From Hymenobacter mucosus (GTDB lineage Bacteria > Bacteroidota > Bacteroidia > Cytophagales > Hymenobacteraceae): DNA of 64,000 nucleotides. The position numbers and the translations under genes were made by a program. The notes beneath the pieces are model-generated. The model was not told the DNA's origin, made no database searches, and worked only from the letters and a program-made list of their open reading frames with translations. This document shows positions 39,569 to 47,557 of this stretch, in pieces; positions within the stretch are counted from its first letter, which is position 1; each line of letters begins with the position of its first letter. The stretch lies in assembly GCF_900188255.1 (NCBI RefSeq), contig NZ_FZNS01000011.1, positions 54,310 through 118,309 on the forward strand, read 5' to 3'.

Positions 39569-39999
39569 ACTGGCTGCCCTTGGTACTGACCCTCTGTGCA
39601 ACAGCCGCGTACGCCAACGCCTGCGCCGGAGAGGATGCCTACTTGATTGCCCGCAACTATGATGTGTCGCATCTATGGCAAGCGCGGCAACGGGGTATTG
39701 CGCTAGGGTTCTTTACCCTCCTGGCGTATTCTACCTTGCTCGTACGCCTAACGGACTGGTGGCAGGTACTAGCACCTGTGGCTGCGTTTGGCGCCGCCTT
39801 GAGCTTCTTTGGGTTACTCTTTGACCTGTACCTAAATAAGCGCCGGGGGCTAGCCTGGCACTACACCGGTACGGACCTAAGTACAGCCGCAACGGATAAG
39901 AAGGTAGCCCAACTGGGAATCAGCGGGCCGGTATTCGTTGGCTTAAAGGCGGTCTGCGTGGTGTTGTGCTCTGTACTTGCGGTGGTGCTGGCAACGTAG
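39565..39999 (+). CDS. Membrane protein of the lysis region, 144 aa
   Basis: GTG start within a GTGA overlap. Four hydrophobic segments (residues about 4-20, 45-62, 68-88 and 122-143) with a polar loop carrying HYTGTDLSTAATDKK. No family recognised. It is the last sizeable gene on the plus strand before the integrase and precedes a strong hairpin terminator. Possibly another lysis or exclusion protein. Confidence 0.55.
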   Translation: MNWLPLVLTLCATAAYANACAGEDAYLIARNYDVSHLWQARQRGIALGFFTLLAYSTLLVRLTDWWQVLAPVAAFGAALSFFGLLFDLYLNKRRGLAWHYTGTDLSTAATDKKVAQLGISGPVFVGLKAVCVVLCSVLAVVLAT

Positions 40000-40031
40000 T
40001 AGCGTTATCCCCTTTGTGTCTCATACCCAAA

Positions 40032-40066
40032 CTCCGCCCCATCTGCTCGTAACAGGTGGGGCGGAG
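40032..40066 (+). terminator. Terminator at the end of the lysis operon
   Basis: CTCCGCCCCA (40032-40041) and TGGGGCGGAG (40057-40066) are perfectly complementary over 10 bp, extendable to 15 bp with one G-T pair. TATTATA follows rather than a pure T-run. Confidence 0.7.
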
Positions 40067-40067
40067 T

Positions 40068-40095
40068 ATTATACTTTGATGGCTGAAAGTATAAT
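40068..40095. promoter_or_regulatory. Inverted repeat upstream of the 39-aa gene
   Basis: ATTATACTTT (40068-40077) and AAAGTATAAT (40086-40095) are exact reverse complements with an 8-bp spacer. The left arm contains TACTTTG, close to a -7 element. Likely an operator or promoter palindrome for the gene at 40125. Confidence 0.45.
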
Positions 40096-40124
40096 AACGT
40101 GTTTCTTATTCTATCTTACCCTCT

Positions 40125-40244
40125 ATGGCCCGGTACGCACGCTACGACTACGACGATCCGAATAAACCCTCGTGGTGGGTTAAGCCGCTCGCTGCTGCTG
40201 TTCTAGCGGTGGGGGTGGCAATACTACAACAGTGCCAGGGGTAG
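40125..40244 (+). CDS. Small membrane-anchored protein, 39 aa
   Basis: A 39-codon frame: charged N-terminus (MARYARYDYDDPNKPSWW) and one membrane helix (VKPLAAAVLAVGVAILQQ) ending in a cysteine. It has its own palindromic upstream region. Convergent with the integrase, whose stop lies 72 bp away. Small proteins like this are frequent next to Bacteroidota integrases, but function is unknown. Confidence 0.45.
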   Translation: MARYARYDYDDPNKPSWWVKPLAAAVLAVGVAILQQCQG

Positions 40245-40315
40245 GGGGAAAGATAATGGTAGCACTACCTAGGGTGCCGGGGAGGGAGAGGGTTTTCATA
40301 GCAGAAGAGAGAAGG

Positions 40316-41689
40316 TTAGTTAAAAGCTGCATCACCTGTTGCGGCGGGGCCAGCGCCGCGCCAATCATCGGGGGTGGGAGGGAGCCAGCCGGGCCCATCG
40401 GTGCCCGTGGCGCGCATGGGCGGGGTGTCTTCCGTGCGGCTCACGTACATGATGCCGAGTTCCTTGGCAATGCGCTGCTCCCGAATCTTGGAGTAGTGCC
40501 GGTTCATCACAGTTTCCGTATCACCCATCATAGCCGCGACGGTTTCCCCGCTTACGCCTTGGTCGCGGTGGTGCTGCGAGAAGGAGGCCCGTGCAATCTT
40601 GCAGGTAAGGGGCAGGGACAGCTCCAGCGCCGTGGATATTTCCTTAAGCTTGCGGTTGGTGTAGGCGTTGTCTAGTCGTGGCAGCACGTAGCGGCGCCGT
40701 TCCAGCAGCCGAGAAGCGTCTTTTAAGATGGGTACCGAGAAGCCTTCGGGTTTACGACGAATCATCTTTTGGCGCACCATGCGAATCCAGTCTTGGGGAT
40801 TGCCATCGACTAGTGTTCGGTAGGTGAAGGTGCTAGGTTCAGTAGCGTACCGGATGTAGTCCACGTAGGAAAGGCCCGTGTAGTACATGAACAGCCACAT
40901 ATCGGCTACCTCGCGCAAGTACAGGTCCGTAAACACCGCCGTTTCCAGCTTGCGCACGTCTTCTCTCGGGAGCGAAACGGGCACGGTGGCTTCGGCCGCC
41001 GACTCGTAGCGGAACCCATACAGCACATTGCTCGGCAACAGGTCATGTTTGGCGGCGTAGGCCAGCACCATTTGCAGCATGTTTACCTGCTTGCGCATGG
41101 TCCAGTCGTTGTGGCCGTGGTCCTGGCTCCACTGCTCGAGCTTCAGGCCGGTTTGCATGGTCACGTCGGAAGCCAGTAAATCTGGTTGGCGTAGGCCTTT
41201 TTGTAAGAATAGTTTCAGATTGGATAGACGAGTTGCGTAAGAGCGCAGGGTACTGGGGCTTTTTTTCAGTGCCGCCCGCTGCATGGCTTGCTCGAACTGG
41301 TCGAATAACTCAACTAGTCGCAGGGGTTTGGACTCTGCCGATCCACCGCCGCGCCAGTCTTCCGCTACTTGTTTGGCCGTGTAGGGCCTGCCTTTCTTGC
41401 GGTACTGTTCGCGCTTTTCATCGAGTTCGTCATAGATGCGTTGCAGGCGGCGGTTCATTTCATCCACCCAGTCCGCGTTCATGCCCGCGCGGCGATCCTT
41501 TTTAGCAGCTGGTAATTGCACCCGGATTTTATGCCCACCCCAGTAGGCGGCGGGTACGTCCACATTGGTTGTGATTTCGGCCCGGCCGTTGAGCGTAAGC
41601 CGCAAGGAGATGGGCGCGCACCCCACCGCGTCTTCACGGTTGGCGCGCCGCCAGAAGCGTAGCGACATCTTTAATTTGTAAGCAGTCAT
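40316..41689 (-). CDS. Prophage integrase, Bacteroidota tyrosine recombinase
   Basis: 457 residues from the ATG at 41689; another in-frame ATG at 41749 would add 20. Arm domain (KLKMSLRFWRRANREDAVGC, with N-V-D-V-P strand), SAM-like domain (about 120-230) and catalytic part. Y399 (NRHYSKI) and R367 (KIARASF) are visible. Box I arginine is replaced (YYTGLSYVD). The usual HxxR is KxxR and the box III GH is GD, so the active site is more divergent than in the recombinase at 22414. It is transcribed away from the tRNA-Arg gene 260 bp to the right, the usual int-att arrangement. Confidence 0.85.
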   Translation of the reverse strand: MTAYKLKMSLRFWRRANREDAVGCAPISLRLTLNGRAEITTNVDVPAAYWGGHKIRVQLPAAKKDRRAGMNADWVDEMNRRLQRIYDELDEKREQYRKKGRPYTAKQVAEDWRGGGSAESKPLRLVELFDQFEQAMQRAALKKSPSTLRSYATRLSNLKLFLQKGLRQPDLLASDVTMQTGLKLEQWSQDHGHNDWTMRKQVNMLQMVLAYAAKHDLLPSNVLYGFRYESAAEATVPVSLPREDVRKLETAVFTDLYLREVADMWLFMYYTGLSYVDYIRYATEPSTFTYRTLVDGNPQDWIRMVRQKMIRRKPEGFSVPILKDASRLLERRRYVLPRLDNAYTNRKLKEISTALELSLPLTCKIARASFSQHHRDQGVSGETVAAMMGDTETVMNRHYSKIREQRIAKELGIMYVSRTEDTPPMRATGTDGPGWLPPTPDDWRGAGPAATGDAAFN

Positions 41690-41897
41690 AGCAATAGGGT
41701 AGTGGTACAGAACTGTAATACTAACGCTATTAGTAGACTGTAGGTACATGGTAACCGCCGAATGTGGATAAAACGGCGAATAAAGGGACTTTTTCGGTTA
41801 CCGAGTTGTCCAACGGTTTTGGCAATTCCCCCGAGTTGGTTGCCGGATTACGGGCCAGGCCCCGCGCTGGCAACCGCGAAAGCAGGCAGTAGGGGCC
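41690..41897. other. Probable right attachment region of the prophage
   Basis: No gene in this 208-bp stretch between the integrase start and the tRNA-Arg terminator. It should contain the integrase promoter and arm-binding sites. The tRNA 3' end points into the prophage, as expected when a phage integrates at a tRNA 3' end. The left copy of the core would lie outside the window, so the att site is inferred. Confidence 0.4.
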
Positions 41898-41941
41898 AAA
41901 AAAAGGCCTGCCGGCCAAGGAAAGTCCTCAGTCGGCAGGCC
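41898..41941 (-). terminator. Terminator of tRNA-Arg
   Basis: GGCCTGCCG (41905-41913) and CGGCAGGCC (41933-41941) pair perfectly over 9 bp. On the minus strand the stem is followed by seven T residues. It lies 15 bp past the tRNA 3' end. Confidence 0.85.
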
Positions 41942-41955
41942 GCTTATTATCTGTG

Positions 41956-42027
41956 TGGTCGCGCCAGGAATCGAACCTGGATCAAGAGCTTCGGAGACTC
42001 CTATACTATCCGTTGTACTACGCGACC
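41956..42027 (-). tRNA. tRNA-Arg (anticodon CCG)
   Basis: A 72-nt cloverleaf on the minus strand. Acceptor GGTCGCG/CGCGACC (7 bp), D stem GTAC/GTAT, anticodon stem GGAGT/GCTCT with loop C-T-CCG-A-A, variable TGAT, T arm CCAGG-TTCGATT-CCTGG and discriminator A. The CCG anticodon reads CGG arginine codons. CCA is not encoded. It is next to the integrase and is the likely integration target. Confidence 0.95.
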
Positions 42028-42175
42028 CAGTAATGAAGGGCAAAACTAGAGAGAAAATGTCCTGCTGCCAAACGCGTAGCGGGTTTTTCTGCAAAATCCT
42101 ATACTCACTTCAAGTAACCTTCCACGGCTCAGACCAGTTAGCATACCTACAAACTTTCCCTGAACCCAAATTTCT

Positions 42176-42667
42176 ATGGCAAGCACCGAAAAAAAGACCC
42201 TGTATACTGCTGATGCTACGGCTATAGGTGGCCGGAGTGGCCACGTTCGTTCCGCAACTGGCATCATCGACCTCGACATGTCGGTACCTGAAGGGCTAGG
42301 CGGCAAGAAGGGCGCTACCAACCCAGAGGAACTTTTCGCAGCGGGCTATTCATCCTGCTTTCAACAAGCTCTGCTCGTAATTGCTCAGCGTGCTGGGGAT
42401 AAGCTGGACCCACAAACGGAAGTGAAGTGCTCGGTTTCCTTGTTCCAGGAAGGCGAGGGGTATGGCCTGTCGGCAATCCTAGACGTAGATCTGAAGGCCT
42501 TTGACCGAGAAAAGACCATTGATATGGTTCGTCAGGCACACAAAATTTGCCCTTACTCAGTAGGAACGCGTGGCAACATGGAAGTAGAACTACGCGTGCA
42601 GGGCGAAGTCATTCCAGTAGACGCCGAAGAAAATGCTGGCGTAGCCGAAAAAGGCGGCGTACAATAG
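42176..42667 (+). CDS. ohr: Ohr/OsmC-family peroxidase, 163 aa
   Basis: Thiol peroxidase that reduces organic hydroperoxides in the cytoplasm. It has both reactive cysteines: C61 in AAGYSSCFQQALL and C125 in AHKICPYSVGTRGN. The N-terminus (LYTADATAIGGRSGHVRSA) and the middle are typical of Ohr. An extra 20-residue acidic tail (VDAEENAGVAEKGG) extends beyond the usual end. First host gene after the tRNA. A second Ohr with its own regulator lies at 55178. A 22-bp hairpin follows. Confidence 0.88.
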   Translation: MASTEKKTLYTADATAIGGRSGHVRSATGIIDLDMSVPEGLGGKKGATNPEELFAAGYSSCFQQALLVIAQRAGDKLDPQTEVKCSVSLFQEGEGYGLSAILDVDLKAFDREKTIDMVRQAHKICPYSVGTRGNMEVELRVQGEVIPVDAEENAGVAEKGGVQ

Positions 42668-42699
42668 CACTGTAGGGTAGCATACTTTAGCTACTACAT

Positions 42700-42749
42700 C
42701 CCACAGAAAAGGGCAGCGCACAATAGAGTGCGCTGCCCTTTTCTGTGGG
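42700..42749. terminator. Long bidirectional hairpin terminator
   Basis: A perfect 22-bp inverted repeat, 42700-42721 with 42728-42749, loop AATAGA; the arms begin CCCACAGAAAAGGGCAGCGC. An internal TTTT on each strand makes it useful for both converging genes. Confidence 0.85.
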
Positions 42750-42757
42750 GTATCGAG

Positions 42758-43639
42758 TTAACGCGTTTCTCGTTCGGCTAGCATCCAATCAGTTCCGGTA
42801 GGAGGGGAGTAGAACGTCGTGACGGAGTTAGTATAGTGCATATTGTGGATGGCCTCCGTGCGCTGAAAAATGACGGGCTTATGGGCATCAACGGGCACTA
42901 GCATCAGGCCAGTGCGGGCCGAACGCACGCCATAGCGGTTGTCCATCACCGTATCGAAATAAAACAGGTATTGGTCAACCCATTTAAAGTACGGTTTGGC
43001 CTTGGCATCGGTGGAGGTTAGCACCGCGAGCTGCTCATCGTTGCGAAGAATTGCTTGTTGCAATTCCACGGCGTTGAGCGGGGTTTTGCCCAGCATCGGG
43101 ATGATGTCAGCTTGGCTATCGACCATAACCCACTTGCCTTGATCAGGCAGCCAAGCTTCGGTAAGTGCATGGCCAGCGGCCGAAGTACGCGTTTGCACAT
43201 CAGCGGCTTTTAGATAAAGCGGTCGGGCTGGAATGCCGACGGCGTTGAAAGCAGCCGTGAGCACTAGGCCAAACTCCACACACTGTACCTGCTGGCCTAG
43301 CATGGATGCGTTCAGGATGGCAAAGGCATCCTGCGACTTAAACTGCTTATGGCCATCGTGGTCGAGGCGGTGATGCACCCACTGGCACAAGGCCCGTGCC
43401 CGGCCCAAATCGGTTGTTTCAGAAGCTATTACTGCCTCCAGTCCGTACATCTCCCGCAGGCGGGTGAGGTACGCCGTACTAGGTGGGCTATACTGAAACG
43501 TATAAGGAATTGGGTCGGGGGCGGTAACGTACGTTACCGGATTGTCGGCCGCCTGGAGTGCTAGTGGCTGTGCGAGACTTTGAACTACCAACAAAAAACC
43601 TGCAGTCAGCAGGGAAAGAGTATAGGTATTTCTTTCCAT
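42758..43639 (-). CDS. Exported transglutaminase-like protein, 293 aa
   Basis: Signal peptide in the first 30 residues (LSLLTAGFLLVVQSLAQPLA). The transglutaminase/papain-like core shows the catalytic triad: C120 (QVQCVEFGLVLTAAFNAVGI), H157 (AGHALTEAWL) and D174 (WVMVDSQAD). Such periplasmic proteins act as proteases or amide-cleaving or cross-linking enzymes; the substrate is unknown. Full length and on its own, convergent with ohr and upstream of the sucC terminator. Confidence 0.8.
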   Translation of the reverse strand: MERNTYTLSLLTAGFLLVVQSLAQPLALQAADNPVTYVTAPDPIPYTFQYSPPSTAYLTRLREMYGLEAVIASETTDLGRARALCQWVHHRLDHDGHKQFKSQDAFAILNASMLGQQVQCVEFGLVLTAAFNAVGIPARPLYLKAADVQTRTSAAGHALTEAWLPDQGKWVMVDSQADIIPMLGKTPLNAVELQQAILRNDEQLAVLTSTDAKAKPYFKWVDQYLFYFDTVMDNRYGVRSARTGLMLVPVDAHKPVIFQRTEAIHNMHYTNSVTTFYSPPTGTDWMLAERETR

Positions 43640-43701
43640 ACAAGTAGGTGTGGTGAGCGGATCTTAACGGAGCAGTAAGCCAACAGGTTGGCCGAAACAA
43701 T

Positions 43702-43735
43702 AAAAGGCCCGCCTAGTAGACTAGACGGGCCTTCC
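43702..43735 (-). terminator. Terminator of sucC
   Basis: AAGGCCCG (43704-43711) and CGGGCCTT (43726-43733) with CTAG/CTAG extension form a stem. The minus strand continues into TTTA. It lies 18 bp after the sucC stop. Confidence 0.75.
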
Positions 43736-43752
43736 AAGCTACAAAAAAACTA

Positions 43753-44955
43753 CTAAGCGCCTTGGGCAGCTAGCACTTCTTTTACTTTCTGAGCGGCATC
43801 CTTCAGCAGCACAGCCGAATACACTTTCAGGCCGCTCTCGTCAATGATACGGGCGCCTTCTTCGGCGTTAGTACCCTGCAAGCGCACAATGATGGGCACC
43901 TTAATGTCGCCGATGTTCTTGTAGGCTTCTACCACACCGTTTGCTACCCGGTCGCAACGCACGATGCCACCAAAGATGTTGATGAGAATAGCCTTCACGT
44001 TCGGGTCCTTCAGGATGATACGGAAGCCAGCTTCCACGGTCTGAGCGTTGGCTCCACCTCCTACGTCGAGGAAGTTGGCAGGCTCACCACCCGACAGCTT
44101 GATGATGTCCATGGTAGCCATAGCCAGACCCGCACCGTTTACCATGCAGCCCACGTTGCCGTCGAGTTTCACGTAGTTCAGGTTCGAGGCCGAAGCTTCT
44201 ACTTCCAGTGGGTCTTCCTCGTTCGTATCGCGCAGCTCTACAAACTCCTTGTGGCGGTAGAGGGCGTTTTCGTCCAGCGTCACTTTGGCGTCAACGGCCA
44301 GAATCTTGTTGTCCGAAGTTTTCAACACGGGGTTGATTTCGAACATGCTGGAGTCGGTTTCGTCGTACGCTTTGTACAGGGCCGATACAAACTTCACCAT
44401 TTCCTTCTGGGCGGGGCCCGTCAGACCCAGGTTGAAGGCAATCTTAGCCGCCTGGAAGGGGCGCAACCCCACGCGGGGGTCAATGTGCTCCCGGTGAATT
44501 TTGTCGGGATGAGCTTCGGCCACCTCTTCGATGTCCATGCCACCCTCGGTGGTATAGATGATTACGTTTTTGCCGGTAGTGCGGTCCAGCAGCACGCTCA
44601 TGTAGAATTCCTTGGTTTCCGACTCGCCGGGGTAGTACACGTCCTGAGCTACTAGCACCTTATGCACCTTGCGGCCTTCGGCACCCGTTTGCTTGGTTAC
44701 GAGCTGCATGCCAATGATCTGGCCAGCAATGTCTTTCACCTGCTCCAGGTTTTTGGCGAGTTTCACCCCGCCCCCTTTGCCGCGTCCGCCGGCGTGAATC
44801 TGGGCTTTAATCACGTGCCAGCTGGTGCCGGTATCTTCGGTCAGCTTCTTCGCCGCTTCTACGGCCTCCTCAGCCGTGTCGGCCACGATGCCTTCCTGTA
44901 CGCGCACGCCGTAGCGCTTCAGAATTTCTTTGCCCTGATACTCGTGAATGTTCAT
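43753..44955 (-). CDS. sucC: Succinyl-CoA synthetase beta subunit
   Basis: Converts succinyl-CoA to succinate with ADP (or GDP) phosphorylation in the citric acid cycle, together with SucD, which is not in the window. The start MNIHEYQGKEILKRYGV is diagnostic. ATP-grasp domain (AGGRGKGGGVKLAKN), then NGAGLAMATMDIIKLSGG, FLDVGGGA and the CoA-ligase part with INIFGGIVRCD. At 400 residues it is normal length. A TACTTTCG -7 element lies at 45002-45009. An isolated gene with its own promoter and terminator. Confidence 0.96.
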   Translation of the reverse strand: MNIHEYQGKEILKRYGVRVQEGIVADTAEEAVEAAKKLTEDTGTSWHVIKAQIHAGGRGKGGGVKLAKNLEQVKDIAGQIIGMQLVTKQTGAEGRKVHKVLVAQDVYYPGESETKEFYMSVLLDRTTGKNVIIYTTEGGMDIEEVAEAHPDKIHREHIDPRVGLRPFQAAKIAFNLGLTGPAQKEMVKFVSALYKAYDETDSSMFEINPVLKTSDNKILAVDAKVTLDENALYRHKEFVELRDTNEEDPLEVEASASNLNYVKLDGNVGCMVNGAGLAMATMDIIKLSGGEPANFLDVGGGANAQTVEAGFRIILKDPNVKAILINIFGGIVRCDRVANGVVEAYKNIGDIKVPIIVRLQGTNAEEGARIIDESGLKVYSAVLLKDAAQKVKEVLAAQGA

Positions 44956-45001
44956 AGAGGTCAGTTAAGAGGGGTTTCGGGGGTGGTATATGTACTGAGC
45001 G

Positions 45002-45009
45002 CGAAAGTA
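45002..45009 (-). promoter_or_regulatory. -7 element upstream of sucC
   Basis: The minus strand reads TACTTTCG, a TAnnTTcG variant also seen before recQ and pgk here. It lies 47 bp before the sucC ATG. Confidence 0.45.
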
Positions 45010-45142
45010 GGCAGAAATGAGTTGTGAGTTTTTGGTTTCTGGTTTCGGTACCCTAGTTTTTGCTGTTTGGCAGGCTTAGTGAGAGCCACATTGAGGAGTT
45101 AGCGAGGCTAAAAGGATCCGTTGGCATTAGTTCAAAGGGCTA

Positions 45143-46255
45143 TTATTTGCCAAACCACTCCGCCATAATACGCTCTGCTGGCTTGTGCTGGGGGGTGAAG
45201 TCAAGATGGCGCCGCGCGGAGCCATCTGCCTGCAACCCCGGGTACCACTTCCACACAAATACGCCTTGCAGCCAGGGTCGGGGCCAGAAAGTTTCGAACA
45301 TAGCAGCGTAGCAGGCCGCTTGCGTCGCCTCGTCGGGGGTAGCCGGTAGCGCGGTGCGGTCGGGCCACTTCCAGGGTTCAATGGCGGCGTCGGGCGTGGT
45401 TTTGTACCCAACTTCCGTAAAAACGATGGGCTTGTGGTAGCGCCGCTGCACGGCTTCTAAGCGGCGGCGAGGTTCAGCCCAGGCCTTTAGTAGGGCTTGT
45501 TTATCGGGGTGGTTGGTAGTGCTGAGGGGAAAGTAGGCCTGCACGCCGATAAAATCGAGCGCGTCCCAGAAGCGGATCTTCTCAAACTCTCCGCTCCAGT
45601 TAGCCGCGTACGTGAGGGAGCCATGGTACACCGCCCGAATCTGGCGAATCAGTTCGCGCCATTCGGTCTCGTGCTCCGTGCTGGCGTGTTCTAGCTCCGT
45701 CCCAATGCACAGCGCCTCCATGTGGCCTTGCTCAGCTAGAGCCGCATAGTGCAGCATGAACGCGGAGTAGCTGACAAACCAGGCCTGCCAGTCGGCACTG
45801 CTGGTCATGCGCACGTCGCCGGGCCAAGTGCCACCGGTGCGCAGCCACAAATGCGGTTTCAGTAGCGTACGAATCCCGCGCTGCCGGGCCCACTGGGCCG
45901 TACGAAGCAGCCCCTGGTCGCCCTCGCCCCAGAACCCGCGGCCGTTGGATGCGGTACGCACTCGGATTTCGGGCTTGGCAGCATCGGGCTGCCAGCCGAA
46001 AGGAGTTTGGGCAATCCACGTCACGTGGGCCTGCACTAGCGGCTCCATATCCTGAGCGGATAGGGAATCGGCGGCTACCCAGTTCACGCCTCGCATTCGC
46101 TCTGCCCGGGGCACAGCCAGGGTTGGCTGGGTAGTGGCGCTGGCGGTGCCGCGGAGTAGCCGGCTTCGGTACTGCCAGTACCGGCTGCCAGCCGCTACTG
46201 CTACCACTAGTAACAACCATAGCACACGGTAACTAGCAGGACGGGGGACGAACAT
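45143..46255 (-). CDS. Membrane-anchored GH113-like glycoside hydrolase
   Basis: 370 residues from the ATG at 46255; another ATG four codons upstream is possible but sits 8 bp from a TACCTTTC promoter-like box. One N-terminal membrane helix (VLWLLLVVAVAAGSRYW) anchors a TIM barrel in the periplasm. GH113 (beta-mannanase-like) features: RGVNWVA start, LLKPHLWLRTGGTW, acid/base Glu in CIGTELEHAS, nucleophile Glu in IVFTEVGYK, and VFVWKWYP. It may process cell-surface or dietary mannans. Substrate not proven. Confidence 0.78.
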   Translation of the reverse strand: MFVPRPASYRVLWLLLVVAVAAGSRYWQYRSRLLRGTASATTQPTLAVPRAERMRGVNWVAADSLSAQDMEPLVQAHVTWIAQTPFGWQPDAAKPEIRVRTASNGRGFWGEGDQGLLRTAQWARQRGIRTLLKPHLWLRTGGTWPGDVRMTSSADWQAWFVSYSAFMLHYAALAEQGHMEALCIGTELEHASTEHETEWRELIRQIRAVYHGSLTYAANWSGEFEKIRFWDALDFIGVQAYFPLSTTNHPDKQALLKAWAEPRRRLEAVQRRYHKPIVFTEVGYKTTPDAAIEPWKWPDRTALPATPDEATQAACYAAMFETFWPRPWLQGVFVWKWYPGLQADGSARRHLDFTPQHKPAERIMAEWFGK

Positions 46256-46438
46256 GGCAGGTAGCATGGTGGAAGAAAGGTAGTAGTTGTACCGGAAAAG
46301 CGCGCTACTACCCCACGCAGGTGAAGCAGCATGTTTCTAGTTGTGAAGCAAGGAGCCTGTTTCTGCCTGCGTACAACTAGTAGGGGCAGGGGGTGAGGTT
46401 TCTGAGCGGCCAGCACTACCGCAACGGCCGACATTGCG

Positions 46439-46446
46439 TAGATTTG
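46439..46446 (+). promoter_or_regulatory. -7 element of the LolD-like gene
   Basis: TAGATTTG matches TAnnTTTG exactly. It would start RNA near 46453 and therefore argues against the in-frame TTG at 46434 as the start codon. Confidence 0.5.
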
Positions 46447-46481
46447 TTTCCCGTAGCCAGCTCACTTTATCTGTTTCGATT

Positions 46482-47138
46482 TTGCTGCAAGCCATTAACG
46501 TCCGCAAGAAATATAACACGCTGGAAGTCCTCAAGGGCATCGACCTGACGATTGAGAAGTCAGAAATTGTGAGCATTGTGGGCTCGTCGGGCGCCGGCAA
46601 AAGCACGTTGCTGCATATCCTCGGCACCCTAGATAATCCTGATTCCGGGGAGGTGCTTTTCGATGGAGAGTCGGTTAGCTCCCTGGGCCGCTCCGATTTG
46701 GCCCGCTTTCGTAACCGCCATATTGGCTTTATTTTCCAGTTTCACAACCTGCTGCCTGAGTTTACGGCCCTTGAAAATGTGTGCCTGCCAGCCTACCTCG
46801 CGGGGCGCTCGGAAAAGGAAACTCGGGTGCGCGCCCGCGAATTGCTCGGCATGTTGAACCTAGAGCGGCGGGCCGACCACAAGCCTTCCGAAATGAGCGG
46901 GGGCGAGCAACAGCGCACCGCCGTGGCCCGCGCCCTTATCAACTCCCCCGAAATCATCTTTGCTGATGAGCCGAGCGGTAACCTTGACTCCCAGAACGCG
47001 CAGGAACTGCATCAAATCTTCTTCCTATTGCGCAAAGAGCTGGGGCAAACGTTCGTCATCGTGACCCACAACGATCAGCTAGCCGAAATGGCCGACCGTA
47101 AGATTACAATGAAGGATGGCAACATCTGGGAAGGGTAG
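46482..47138 (+). CDS. lolD: LolD-like ABC transporter ATPase
   Basis: 218 residues from a TTG at 46482 (MLQAINVRKKYNTLEVLKGI); no ATG precedes the domain. Complete nucleotide-binding domain: Walker A GSSGAGKST, Q-loop FQFHNLLPEFTALENV, signature MSGGEQQRTAVARAL, Walker B IIFADEPSGNLDS and switch VTHND. The MacB/LolD subgroup drives lipoprotein release or efflux through membrane partners LolC/E or MacB, which are not adjacent here. The gene is single, with a TAGATTTG promoter and strong hairpins downstream. Confidence 0.82.
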   Translation: MLQAINVRKKYNTLEVLKGIDLTIEKSEIVSIVGSSGAGKSTLLHILGTLDNPDSGEVLFDGESVSSLGRSDLARFRNRHIGFIFQFHNLLPEFTALENVCLPAYLAGRSEKETRVRARELLGMLNLERRADHKPSEMSGGEQQRTAVARALINSPEIIFADEPSGNLDSQNAQELHQIFFLLRKELGQTFVIVTHNDQLAEMADRKITMKDGNIWEG

Positions 47139-47203
47139 AATGCTACAGGCGCTGTTGCGCTGGGTATAGTGGCAAACAGCTAAACAAACTCTTCCGTAGC
47201 ACG

Positions 47204-47242
47204 TATAAAGCGTATCTGGGCCATGCTTAGATACGCTTTATA
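47204..47242 (+). terminator. Terminator-like hairpin after the LolD-like gene
   Basis: TATAAAGCGTATCT (47204-47217) and AGATACGCTTTATA (47229-47242) are a perfect 14-bp inverted repeat. Only a short TTT follows. Confidence 0.65.
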
Positions 47243-47288
47243 GTTTGACCCTGGTAGCGCGTTCTCCTTGACCAGAACCGCTTAGCGA

Positions 47289-47337
47289 AACCCACTGGCT
47301 TGTTTTCCGGAAACAAGCCAGTGGGTTCTTTTTTGCC
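47289..47337 (+). terminator. Strong intrinsic terminator
   Basis: AACCCACTGGCTTGTTT (47289-47305) pairs perfectly with 47311-47327, loop TCCGG, followed by C and a T-run. The rest of the 47139-47557 gap is AT-rich and holds TATTTTTG (47412-47419) as a possible -7 element for the next gene, with no further gene seen. Confidence 0.85.
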
Positions 47338-47557
47338 CGAACTATGGGCGGGTCTTACGCGTTTTAGAAGAAGAAATTCAGGCCTGAATTCCAAAATCGT
47401 TGGGTGACTAATATTTTTGGAAATGTGTTTTATAAGTATCTGGTTTTCAACAATAAAAAATACATAAAAAATATACGATTTTTGCACCTTTTAGCTGCTG
47501 CAAAGGTTATACTCACAGAACACCAAACGGTACTACAGGACATAAAGGAAAGACGCC

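Noticed and set aside
40232..40675. 147-codon plus-strand reading at the integrase 3' end
   Set aside because: It lies antisense to the integrase catalytic domain, which has visible recombinase residues.
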